A stretch of DNA of 7,301 bases from an uncultured Rhodobacter sp. GTDB lineage: Bacteria; Pseudomonadota; Alphaproteobacteria; Rhodobacterales; Rhodobacteraceae. Of this stretch, positions 1-6,478 are shown in pieces. The first letter of the stretch is position 1. Every line of letters begins with the position of its first letter. The stretch lies in contig CALGTJ010000112.1 in NCBI GenBank assembly GCA_937901435.1, positions 1 through 7,301 of the forward strand, written 5' to 3'. The notes beneath the pieces are model-generated. The model was given only the letters and a program-made list of their open reading frames with translations, did no database searches and was not told the origin of the DNA. Position numbers and translations under genes: made by a program.

Positions 1-54
1 AGGATGCGATCAATAATTGAATGAGCCTCAATAATAGCCAGCCTTCGAAGCTGT

Positions 55-131
55 AACTTTGTAATCAGGCTATCATTAAACTGTTGGCCTGTCAGCTTGG
101 GTGATGGGAGTTATAGCCTGATTACAAAGTT
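55..131. repeat. Perfect 19-bp inverted repeat with 39-nt spacer
   Basis: The left arm AACTTTGTAATCAGGCTAT (55-73) is the exact reverse complement of the right arm ATAGCCTGATTACAAAGTT (113-131); the spacer is 74-112. Pairing stops sharply at both ends. No T-run follows on either strand, so it is not a standard intrinsic terminator. The flanks (GCTGT before, CCTAG after) show no target-site duplication, so a miniature transposon is not demonstrated. It could be a long RNA hairpin, an operator for a dimeric regulator or the scar of an insertion element. A match this long is not expected by chance in a window of this size; the function is unknown. Confidence 0.9.
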
Positions 132-584
132 CCTAGCGAAACCGGAGATGCGAGAAGTGGACATAACGTTGCCTGCCTGTGATTGAGCTTGGCCTAGGCT
201 GTCGCACGTTGCTCAAATTGTAAATAATTGATTGCCGCTTTGGGGCTCGGCTCGGTCACCTGAGTAATTCAGTCGGTTATCTCGGGCCTGAATGTCAGCT
301 TTTTCCCGTGCTCCCGTTCGCGCCCGCAGCAAACTATCAACCACCGCTTCAATCGATGTGCGTCTTGGTCGCGAACCGCGGATACCAGCCGTTCACAAAA
401 GGAAGCCGACCGGCTGTTCTGTCCGCAATATGCCAGTTCGTGCCCGGCGCGGCGAAAGTCCGCAAATTCTGAACCTGATGTTCGTGACTGGCGCAGCGAA
501 TGACGGCAGCGCCCAGAGCCACCGAATAAAATGGCTGTAGACTGTGGAGTCGTCTGCTTGAAGCGGTCATTGCGAATGGTTCAA
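132..584. other. Gene-free stretch with degenerate repeat-like sequence
   Basis: No open frame here has a good ribosome binding site or a recognisable product. Two overlapping frames on opposite strands (292-540 plus, 349-570 minus) have compositions typical of translated noncoding DNA. Short words such as GAATGTCAGCTTTT (about 290-303), GCAGCGAATGACGGCAGC (about 494-511) and GAAGCGGTCATTGCGAATG (about 560-578) resemble a dispersed intergenic repeat I recall from Rhodobacteraceae genomes; that link is from memory. No tRNA or other structured RNA was recognised. Confidence 0.4.
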
Positions 585-1769
585 TTAAAAGACAATTCGC
601 GCTCGTAATCCGAACAGCGTTATGCTTGATTTATCCGAAGTCAGCAGCGGGTCCTTGATATGCTGGACCGAAGGCGTGATCTGCAGGTTGGGCGAAATTG
701 AGAAGCGGTAAAAGGCCTCAATCGTTTTCTGATCCCCCGAGATACCATCTGCTTCAGCCCAATTAAGGCCGATGCCCGCCAAATCTGTATTGCGTGCATA
801 GTAGCCTAGTCCGGCCGAAACGGACTTCTCGTAGAGTGCGGCTCGACCTTTGGACGTACCCGCGCGAAAGAAGGGCATCCACTTGTTCTCAAGAAACCAC
901 GCGGCGGAGAACGTCGCGCCGTAGTCTTCGCGGCGGCTTCCATCGCCTGCTTTATCCGCATGCCAGAACGTGAAGTGAATATTGTCAAAGTAGATGCGAT
1001 CAAAGCCGCTCGTATAGCCGATTTCTACACTCTTGAAGAGCTCGCCATCGGAGAAGACATCCAAATCCGGGCTTGACGGGTCCGCGTTTGCGTCTGCAAT
1101 AGCGCCAGTCACGTAGAAATTTGACCCAAGTCTAGCGCCGCCCGCGATAGCGAGTCCGGGATTAGGAGCGTTAATTGTAGGGTTGGTATTGAAAGCGAGG
1201 TTTTGAAAAGCAGTGTACGGACTAACCAGACCGTAAACATCGACAAAATCTGTCACATCAATTTGTCCAATCTGGAACGACCACGCACCATCGTCCGCCC
1301 TTTGCGTCCAGAAGAGGTTCGTCAACAGCGTGCCGTTGTCGTTGAAGGCGGTACCTGTAATTGACAGCGCGCCACCATCGAACCCGAAGTTTTGCGGCGC
1401 AACGTTTCCGTAGGCATGGCGGTTTTCCAGTTTAAACGTCAGGGAGCCATTCTCAGTTGCCTTCCAGTTCCCGTAAAATCTGAAGATGCCACCTGATGCG
1501 TTCCCCTCGCCCAGATCAGAGTCCGACCACTGCCCTAGTGACAGGTAGTCAAAATTGAAGCTGAAGCCATTCTCGGCCAAGCCTTCCTTCCATCGGAAAT
1601 AGCCAGGTGCAATGTTTACTGGAAAATCTGACCGGAACTGAGGGTCGGTGAGCCCGTCGCCGGGCTGCAAATCGGCCTGTACAGACGACGGCCCGCCGAG
1701 GCCTTGCGCAAAGGCTGCACCTGCAAGACAGACCAGAACAGAAGCTGCGGAGAGTGTTTTTCTAAGCAT
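585..1769 (-). CDS. OprB-like carbohydrate-selective porin
   Basis: Predicted outer-membrane beta-barrel, 394 residues, probably a passive channel for a small solute. The N-terminus MLRKTLSAASVLVCLAGAAFA followed by Q is a clear signal peptide. The mature part is rich in alternating aromatic/polar strands and Gly/Asn/Asp turns, and it ends in Phe (ARIVF) as barrels recognised by the BAM assembly machinery do. The C-terminal third, with GIGLNWAEAD, an FYRFSISPNLQITPSVQ stretch and the HIKDP motif, is typical of the OprB family; family membership does not fix the substrate. The frame opens further upstream with a TTG at 1793, but the ATG at 1769 is preferred because AAGG lies 5 nt before it and the signal peptide then starts properly. 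That ribosome binding site overlaps the TAA of the preceding gene (7-bp gap), indicating translational coupling. It is the last gene of the cluster; no clear terminator follows. Confidence 0.88.
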   Translation of the reverse strand: MLRKTLSAASVLVCLAGAAFAQGLGGPSSVQADLQPGDGLTDPQFRSDFPVNIAPGYFRWKEGLAENGFSFNFDYLSLGQWSDSDLGEGNASGGIFRFYGNWKATENGSLTFKLENRHAYGNVAPQNFGFDGGALSITGTAFNDNGTLLTNLFWTQRADDGAWSFQIGQIDVTDFVDVYGLVSPYTAFQNLAFNTNPTINAPNPGLAIAGGARLGSNFYVTGAIADANADPSSPDLDVFSDGELFKSVEIGYTSGFDRIYFDNIHFTFWHADKAGDGSRREDYGATFSAAWFLENKWMPFFRAGTSKGRAALYEKSVSAGLGYYARNTDLAGIGLNWAEADGISGDQKTIEAFYRFSISPNLQITPSVQHIKDPLLTSDKSSITLFGLRARIVF

Positions 1770-1776
1770 GCGAACC

Positions 1777-2652
1777 TTATCTGATTGGCGCAAGGACAGA
1801 GGCGCGCGTTACCGCGTCCACCGGTGGTGACGGCGGGTTTGGTTGAAACGGATTCCCGATGACCGGGCTGAATGAAAGGGTGAACTTCCAGTCCGATGCA
1901 AAATCATCAGGCGCGACAACGTTCTTCTCGATACCCGCATTTAATTTTACAATCTGATTACCTATCGCGGTTGTCTTTGCGACCTGAACTCCGAAGGGCA
2001 AGGTCCAGTCATTGTCGCTGTCGGCGTTCCAGTCGTAGGTGATGGTGGGTCCTGTCCCGATCTGCCAACCGTCCTTGAGACTGAAGAACAAGAAATATTG
2101 CAACGACGTGATCGACGTATAATCACCGCTGCCACCAACCTTCTCATTGTGGAACGGGAAGAGCCCCCAGATGCCCCAGTCAGTTGGTTTGACGGCCAGA
2201 AAACTGGGCCCAAGCAGCCAGTTGTCTGACGATATGCCGCTCCCTGTCGGTATTGCACCGACAACACCAGCGCCGAACGTCCAGCCACTGCTGTTACAAG
2301 AATACAGCAGATCATAAGGAATGTCGCCGAACTGACTTACGCTTGAAAAACCTGACGCCGAGGCAATGGGTTGATCCACGACATAAGAAAAAGCAGGGCG
2401 GAAGATCAGGTTGTTCCCGTTGCCCAATACAAACGGAAGCGCAGGTTGGAATATGGCTGTCAGGCTGTCCTGATCGTCTGCATCCGGCAGGTCACCATCG
2501 AAAGTCCGGTACTCCAGTTTGAAGTTCAGAGTCGCATTCGCCGCACCGGGGTTCGCAAGTTCTTTGGCCAGTTCGTCGATATTGGGCCCGACTTGGGCCA
2601 GAGCCGGGAATGCGATTGTGATGGCGAACAAAGTCGAGATAAGAAACTTCAC
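1777..2652 (-). CDS. Outer-membrane transporter-like protein ('neuromedin U' family)
   Basis: Predicted exported 291-residue protein. The start is the GTG at 2652, which overlaps the TGA of the upstream gene as GTGA; this gives the signal peptide VKFLISTLFAITIAFPALA followed by Q. A longer frame to 2724 would add 24 residues of non-signal sequence and is rejected. The body resembles bacterial proteins commonly mislabelled 'neuromedin U' or 'transporter': an early LNFKLEYRTF-like strand, an FQPALPFVLGNGNNLIFRP block, FGDIPYDLLYS, GAIPTGSG with NWLLGPSF, a GWQIGTGPTITYDWNAD block and a final WKFTLSFSPV strand. These are thought to be 12-strand-type outer-membrane barrels of unknown substrate. 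Unusually, about 22 residues of proline-rich sequence (QPNPPSPPVD onward) follow the last apparent strand, so the protein does not end in an aromatic residue. Translation probably depends on coupling, as only a weak GGGG lies upstream. Confidence 0.78.
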   Translation of the reverse strand: MKFLISTLFAITIAFPALAQVGPNIDELAKELANPGAANATLNFKLEYRTFDGDLPDADDQDSLTAIFQPALPFVLGNGNNLIFRPAFSYVVDQPIASASGFSSVSQFGDIPYDLLYSCNSSGWTFGAGVVGAIPTGSGISSDNWLLGPSFLAVKPTDWGIWGLFPFHNEKVGGSGDYTSITSLQYFLFFSLKDGWQIGTGPTITYDWNADSDNDWTLPFGVQVAKTTAIGNQIVKLNAGIEKNVVAPDDFASDWKFTLSFSPVIGNPFQPNPPSPPVDAVTRASVLAPIR

Positions 2653-3428
2653 TCGGTCGCGCCCCGTTGCTGACTTGGCAATTCCCCGGATGCACGCAGT
2701 TTTTCTGCAATGGATGCCGCCCAATCATTCGTTTTAGGCGTGCTGGCCATCAGGTCTTGCATCGTTTCAGTGTGCGAGACCTCCAATATATAGCTGGAGC
2801 GCATGGGCACATCACCGTCTACGATGCGAAAAGTGTGATTTGTTTCCTCAATCGACAATTTGCCCGTCAGTCGCACAGGTTCATGGATGGTGCTGGGGCT
2901 CCAATCGCTATTTACACGTGCCCGGATCATCTGATTGGCATTTGGCGGGGGCATATGACTGCACATCCCACGTTCAGGCACGAGGTAGACGACCGTGGTT
3001 CCGTCCGCATCGACTGGTGCCGGGATAGCGTAACCCGCTAATGTAACGGATTGTCCATCAAGGTTAGGATTGGCCGCAATTGCGGCTTTCTCGCGCAGGT
3101 CGGCAACGAGCCAGCGTTGGTCGATCAGCCAATCTGCATCAATCCCGTCTTCAGCCAGTTCTGCAAACGCCGCATTAATTTTTGCGGTACTGTCAGCCAT
3201 CTGCGCCTCGCTGAGCGTGGGATCATTGAGCCCGGCGCGGTTCTGGACAATCGTCCTTAAGGCTTCGATCTGCCAACTGCTCAGGTTTCGAAAAGGATCT
3301 TCGAAGGTCTGCGTCGATGGATCGACAAGATCGGCCCATGCGACAGGATCGCTTTCGCTCGCCTGCACAGCCACAGACGTGACCAGAGTGAAAGCAACCG
3401 CATGGCTAAAAACTGAAAACACATTCAT
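2649..3428 (-). CDS. Exported DUF3299-like protein of unknown function
   Basis: A 259-residue protein with an N-terminal signal peptide (MNVFSVFSHAVAFTLVTSVAVQA, then SESD), so probably periplasmic; there is no lipobox cysteine. An upstream TTG at 3449 extends the frame by seven residues, but the ATG at 3428 has GGGGA eight bases before it and a proper signal start. Residues about 30-60 (WADLVDPSTQTFEDPF) and an alpha-helical middle region are followed by the recognisable part: DGQSVTLAGYAIP near residues 124-136, VVYLVPERGMCSHMPPPNANQ near 146-166. In DUF3299 the counterpart is a G-x-C-x-H-x-PPPPPNQ stretch, so Cys156 and His158 may bind metal or be functionally important. The family has no established biochemical role that I can state. 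The stop overlaps the next start by 4 bp. Confidence 0.75.
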   Translation of the reverse strand: MNVFSVFSHAVAFTLVTSVAVQASESDPVAWADLVDPSTQTFEDPFRNLSSWQIEALRTIVQNRAGLNDPTLSEAQMADSTAKINAAFAELAEDGIDADWLIDQRWLVADLREKAAIAANPNLDGQSVTLAGYAIPAPVDADGTTVVYLVPERGMCSHMPPPNANQMIRARVNSDWSPSTIHEPVRLTGKLSIEETNHTFRIVDGDVPMRSSYILEVSHTETMQDLMASTPKTNDWAASIAEKLRASGELPSQQRGATE

Positions 3429-3456
3429 TTTGATCGTCCCCGGTCTCAAATTTTTT

Positions 3457-3488
3457 GCGGGGCGGCCGAGGTAAACAAACCGCCCCGC
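3457..3488 (-). other. GC-rich intercistronic hairpin without T-tract
   Basis: GCGGGGCGG (3457-3465) pairs perfectly with CCGCCCCGC (3480-3488) around a 14-nt loop. In the direction of cluster transcription it follows the amidohydrolase stop by about 38 nt and is followed by AAAAAATTT, not a U-tract, so it is a poor intrinsic terminator. Its place in the only sizeable gap of the four-gene cluster suggests an attenuating or mRNA 3'-end-stabilising structure that could make amidohydrolase expression differ from the genes downstream. On the plus strand it is also not followed by T residues. The structure is seen; the role is inferred. Confidence 0.65.
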
Positions 3489-3526
3489 TGTGTCACAACT
3501 GTCGTGACGAATCCCAGATCATAGGA

Positions 3527-4972
3527 TCAGGGGTAAATTTTTGGCGCTGAAACTGCAGGCCGGTACATGATGCTGTCGCTATCTGCCAATGTGTTCTTGT
3601 AGGCAAGACCGTCCTTCATCACCATTTGCAGCTTGCTTTCGTCGAGGATCAGATTGATGTCCTCCAACGGGTTGCCGTCCCAAAGCAAAATGTCTGCGTA
3701 GCTCTCCGGGGCAATCCGGCCAAGGTGGAAGCTCGGATATGGATTTTTCGGACCAGACCAGGCCATCACGATTCCGGCATTTCCAGTCCAGTGCTTCAAA
3801 GCTTGTGCAGGTGTATAGCCAGCGTCGACATTGCAGGTGATGTCTTCCTTAATCTTCTCGACCAGACCGGGGCTGAACATGTCAGAACCGCCGATGGTAA
3901 ACATATCGTATTCGTTCATCCATTTGGACATCGCCCGAACACCTTCGCCGACCCGGACACCCTTCAGCTTTTGCTCATGCGTAAAGAATGCGGGCATGGA
4001 TTCGTAGCTGCCGAAGGAGTTAACACTCATAAAGCACTGGAAGCTCCAGACGATATCCTCGGTCTCTTCGTATTTGGCCACCATACGTTTGACCATATCC
4101 TCGGAGATGAGGAAGCCGTGTTCAAAGGATCGCGTGCCAAGGCGCAGGTGCCGGTCATAACTTTTGTCGTGATAGGCATGCACGGCGACATAGGTGCCGT
4201 TGTCGGCCGCGATTTCCACAGCTTTAGCCACTTCTTCTTCGGACAGGCCCATGATGTCGAGCGGGTCAAATTCGCTGGCGACACCGCCACCGCCCATGAC
4301 CTTGATGAACCCTGCGCCGCGCCGCAGGTTCAGGCGTACCGCCTTGGTCACCTCGTCAGGCCCATCAACAGTCCACGAATTTTGCGAAGCTTGAGTCACG
4401 TCGGCATGTTCCGCGATAATCCCAGGAGGGACGTTGCGACCGGCCCAATCACCATGACCACCTGTTTGTGAGATAGCGCCACCAGAAGAGACGATCCGCG
4501 GTCCGGGAATTAGTCCCATGTCAATGGCCTTGGCAATGTCCAGCGGATCTCCTGCAATATCCCTAACAGAGGTAATACCCTTCATCAGAATGTTGTTTAC
4601 AAGATGATGCTGTGCGATCGCGCCGCCTGATGCCTCGTCCCATCGCGTCTGATATGCGGCTGTGCCCTCGGGAGGGTTCAGCATGACGTGCTGGTGCATG
4701 TCGATCAAGCCGGGTGTCATTGTTTTACCAGTACCATCGACTTCAAACGCACCGTCAATCTCAATCGGATCAGTCGATACTTGCGTGATCACATTGCCCT
4801 CGACCAGAACATTGGCGTTCATGATCAGATTGGGATTAAACCCGTCGAACACGTTAACATTGGTGAACAGGATGGGTGGCGGAGCGTCATCTTTTTGCGC
4901 CATGCCAGCTTGGGGCGCGAACGCCAATACGACGCTGGCGATTGCGCCAGCGAGAAAATTGCAGTTTTTCAT
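3527..4972 (-). CDS. Exported metal-dependent amidohydrolase (imidazolonepropionase/prolidase-like)
   Basis: A 481-residue amidohydrolase-superfamily enzyme (COG1228-like) that hydrolyses a C-N bond in an unidentified substrate, probably in the periplasm. Signal peptide: MKNCNFLAGAIASVVLAFAPQAGMA then Q. A composite N-terminal beta-sandwich segment (FTNVNVFDG, about residues 36-44) precedes the TIM barrel. The metal centre is complete: His93 and His95 in GLIDMHQHV, Lys224 (carbamylated bridging lysine in this subtype) in GFIKVMGGGG, His265 in VAVHAYH, His285 in SFEHG and Asp364 in TIGGSDMF. The C-terminal ADILLWDGNPLEDI block is the usual sandwich return. Relatives include Xaa-Pro or Xaa-Arg/Lys dipeptidases and other N-acyl hydrolases, so the substrate is open. 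Two starts are plausible: ATG 4993 (GAGG seven bases upstream) and ATG 4972 (GGGAG seven bases upstream); 4972 is chosen because Met-Lys then begins the signal peptide. It is the first gene of the cluster, divergent from the AraC gene. Confidence 0.88.
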   Translation of the reverse strand: MKNCNFLAGAIASVVLAFAPQAGMAQKDDAPPPILFTNVNVFDGFNPNLIMNANVLVEGNVITQVSTDPIEIDGAFEVDGTGKTMTPGLIDMHQHVMLNPPEGTAAYQTRWDEASGGAIAQHHLVNNILMKGITSVRDIAGDPLDIAKAIDMGLIPGPRIVSSGGAISQTGGHGDWAGRNVPPGIIAEHADVTQASQNSWTVDGPDEVTKAVRLNLRRGAGFIKVMGGGGVASEFDPLDIMGLSEEEVAKAVEIAADNGTYVAVHAYHDKSYDRHLRLGTRSFEHGFLISEDMVKRMVAKYEETEDIVWSFQCFMSVNSFGSYESMPAFFTHEQKLKGVRVGEGVRAMSKWMNEYDMFTIGGSDMFSPGLVEKIKEDITCNVDAGYTPAQALKHWTGNAGIVMAWSGPKNPYPSFHLGRIAPESYADILLWDGNPLEDINLILDESKLQMVMKDGLAYKNTLADSDSIMYRPAVSAPKIYP

Positions 4973-5107
4973 GTGATACTCCCAGATCGTCATTTTGTCC
5001 CTCAGGACAGATGCCCTACCTGATCACAGAAACTTGAGAGGCTCCGGTCATTTTCGGACAAGTTCCAAATTAAATGGCGCTTAGTGATCGGAAACAGTTA
5101 ATTTTTA

Positions 5108-5137
5108 TTGACCTAAAGATTTAACGGCTGCTGTTAT
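5108..5137 (+). promoter_or_regulatory. Candidate sigma-70 promoter for the AraC-type regulator
   Basis: TTGACC (5108-5113) matches the -35 consensus at five of six positions and TGTTAT (5132-5137) matches the -10 at four of six, with an 18-bp spacer. Transcription would begin near 5144, just before the AAGGAGAT ribosome binding site, which agrees with the GTG start at 5164 and excludes the TTG at 5137 as start codon. Confidence 0.4.
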
Positions 5138-5146
5138 TGTCCAATA

Positions 5147-5154
5147 AAGGAGAT
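5147..5154 (+). promoter_or_regulatory. Ribosome binding site deciding the regulator start
   Basis: AAGGAGAT is a near-perfect Shine-Dalgarno sequence. It lies inside the longer frame that opens with TTG at 5137, and its AGGAG core ends 11 nt before the GTG at 5164. The spacing is slightly long but acceptable, so the GTG is the likelier start. Confidence 0.6.
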
Positions 5155-5163
5155 CCGCACCAA

Positions 5164-6168
5164 GTGACCGACTCGCTTCCACTGGTTCAATTGCAACTCA
5201 TTGTGCCGCTTTTGACCGCTTTGAAAGCACGGGGCATCGACCCTGAGAGCGTTCTCGAAAGCGTTGGCCTGACGCTCTCTGCTGTGGAACAACCGGGATC
5301 ATCAGTTCATGTGATGGTGATCCACCAATTCCTCGAGAACTGCGCGGCCGCAACCAATGACAAAACCTTCTGCTCCGAGGTCGGTTCCAGCCAGGATATA
5401 ACTGGCTGGCCGATGATTCAAAAAGCGATGACTGACGCGAGAACGCTTGGTGAGTTTCTGACCATCTATGTCACACTCACCTCTCAGGTTGCGTCATCCG
5501 TTATGGCGTTCCTTGATATCAGAGGCCATGTGGCTGTGTTTGGGGAGCGTCGGAAATTCAAGCCACTGATTATTCCTGCACAAAATGATGGATTTATGAT
5601 CGGCCTGAAGTTTTCGCTGATCGAAAAAGCCATTGGGGCGCTGTTGGATGATTCCAGCGTTTCACTCGTGGTGAGTGATCCGAGTGTCCTGCCGGAGACG
5701 ATGAAGCGTTTTCAGGTGTTAAAAGGTGACGAAATGGGGTCAAAAATCCAGTTTCCGTCAGAGTGGTTGAATACCCAGCTCTCAGCATCTGGAATTGTCG
5801 AAAAATCGGCGACCAACCACGCTAAAGTTTCTAATCCCAGTTTTTTGGTGAGCTTTCGAATGCTTTTGCGCCAGCATGTTCCGATGGGCGGTATAAGCGC
5901 AGAAGATGCGGCTGGGTTGGTTCATTTGAATAGCAGAACACTTTCCCGCCGACTTGCAAAGTTTGGAACGACAACGGCAAAGGAAGTACTGGCAGCCAAA
6001 ATAGAATACGCTCGAAATATCTTGGAGAAATCAGATCGAAGTGCCGAAGATATTGCTTTTGATCTGGGGTATTCAGACCCGTCGAATTTTTCACGCGCGT
6101 TTGTAAAATCCGTCGGACAATCGCCGTCCAAGTATCGTGCGCTGCATCGCAAATCTATCAGTGAATGA
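5164..6168 (+). CDS. AraC-family transcriptional regulator (arabinose-binding-like N-terminus)
   Basis: A 334-residue cytoplasmic DNA-binding regulator. The first 200 or so residues match the layout of the AraC N-terminal ligand domain found in OruR/ArgR-type regulators (PF12625-like): LLTALKARGIDPESVLESVGL near the start, then ITGWPMIQKAMTDARTLGEFL and a beta-rich stretch. The C-terminal domain has two helix-turn-helix units, about residues 246-267 (AEDAAGLVHLNSRTLSRRLAKF region) and 293-318 (SAEDIAFDLGYSDPSNFSRAF region), ending in GQSPSKYR, the standard AraC signature. The GTG at 5164 is preferred over the TTG at 5137 because a strong ribosome binding site lies between them. Being divergent from the amidohydrolase, it most likely activates that cluster in response to the cluster's substrate, possibly with autoregulation; this is inferred from position. 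The ligand is unknown. Confidence 0.9.
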   Translation: MTDSLPLVQLQLIVPLLTALKARGIDPESVLESVGLTLSAVEQPGSSVHVMVIHQFLENCAAATNDKTFCSEVGSSQDITGWPMIQKAMTDARTLGEFLTIYVTLTSQVASSVMAFLDIRGHVAVFGERRKFKPLIIPAQNDGFMIGLKFSLIEKAIGALLDDSSVSLVVSDPSVLPETMKRFQVLKGDEMGSKIQFPSEWLNTQLSASGIVEKSATNHAKVSNPSFLVSFRMLLRQHVPMGGISAEDAAGLVHLNSRTLSRRLAKFGTTTAKEVLAAKIEYARNILEKSDRSAEDIAFDLGYSDPSNFSRAFVKSVGQSPSKYRALHRKSISE

Positions 6169-6478
6169 CGAAACAGTTGCATTGCCGCTGCAGCCGCGAC
6201 CTGCTTAGTCCTTTGCAAGTGAGCTTTTTCGCACGTCTTAAACAAGAACAAACAAACAGGTAAATCAGACTCACGTTGCTCACCAACTGTGAAGCGGTGG
6301 AGGTCTGCTTTACGGCAAAGCCGTGCAAAATGGATGAATTGAGTAATGACTGTTTTGTCCGCGTTGTGTCAGTTCAGGAAGAGCGCAGCGAATATCCGGT
6401 TTTGCCCGTTCGCAAGTAGGCTTCAACTCTCGAAGCAGATTACGGGGCTAGATCTCGCACAAATGGGCAGAATGAAGA
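6169..6478. other. Gene-free stretch between convergent regulator and toxin-antitoxin operon
   Basis: No supported gene. A plus-strand frame at 6346-6591 runs into the antitoxin gene in antisense and lacks a ribosome binding site. A short hairpin ACGGC-AAA-GCCGT (6312-6324) has only five base pairs and no T-tract, so it is not called a terminator. The stretch around 6346-6410, with GCGCAGCGAATATCCGGTTT, resembles the degenerate repeat-like words seen at 290-578, suggesting the same kind of dispersed intergenic element. Confidence 0.4.

Larger units (their letters stand above)
4973..5163. promoter_or_regulatory. Divergent regulatory region between amidohydrolase cluster and araC-type gene
   Basis: This 191-bp AT-rich gap must hold promoters for both directions. 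For the minus-strand cluster, TTTAAT (5074-5069 read on the minus strand) is a fair -10 element with no matching -35 upstream, which would suit a promoter that needs an activator. Two similar words, TGATCACAGAAAC (5021-5033) and TGATCGGAAAC (5085-5095), lie 64 bp apart in the same orientation and are candidate regulator sites, though the match is short and gapped. There is also AACTTG (5031-5036) facing CAAGTT (5059-5064). All operator assignments here are tentative. Confidence 0.45.

Noticed and set aside
39..53. Short imperfect palindrome CAGCCTTCGAAGCTG
   Set aside because: It is interrupted and short; nothing links it to the 19-bp inverted repeat beyond proximity.
292..570. Overlapping small open frames on both strands (292-540 plus and 349-570 minus)
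   Set aside because: Neither has a ribosome binding site or recognisable domain; they overlap each other in antisense and coincide with repeat-like DNA, so they are better explained as noncoding.
572..600. GCGAAT / ATTCGC inverted repeat overlapping the porin stop codon
   Set aside because: It is only six base pairs around a 17-nt loop, with no T-tract, so it is too weak to call a terminator.
3626..4471. Long plus-strand open frame of 281 codons
   Set aside because: It lies wholly antisense to the amidohydrolase, whose metal-binding motifs are complete; its translation has no domain features and it is a shadow of that gene.
205..6282. 11-mer CACGTTGCTCA at both 205-215 and 6272-6282
   Set aside because: Several shared 11-mers are expected by chance between distant parts of a window this size, and the flanks do not match.
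6307..6324. Hairpin ACGGC-AAA-GCCGT as terminator of the regulator gene
   Set aside because: The stem is only five pairs with no following T-run on either strand, and an alternative pairing GCTTT/AAAGC competes with it.
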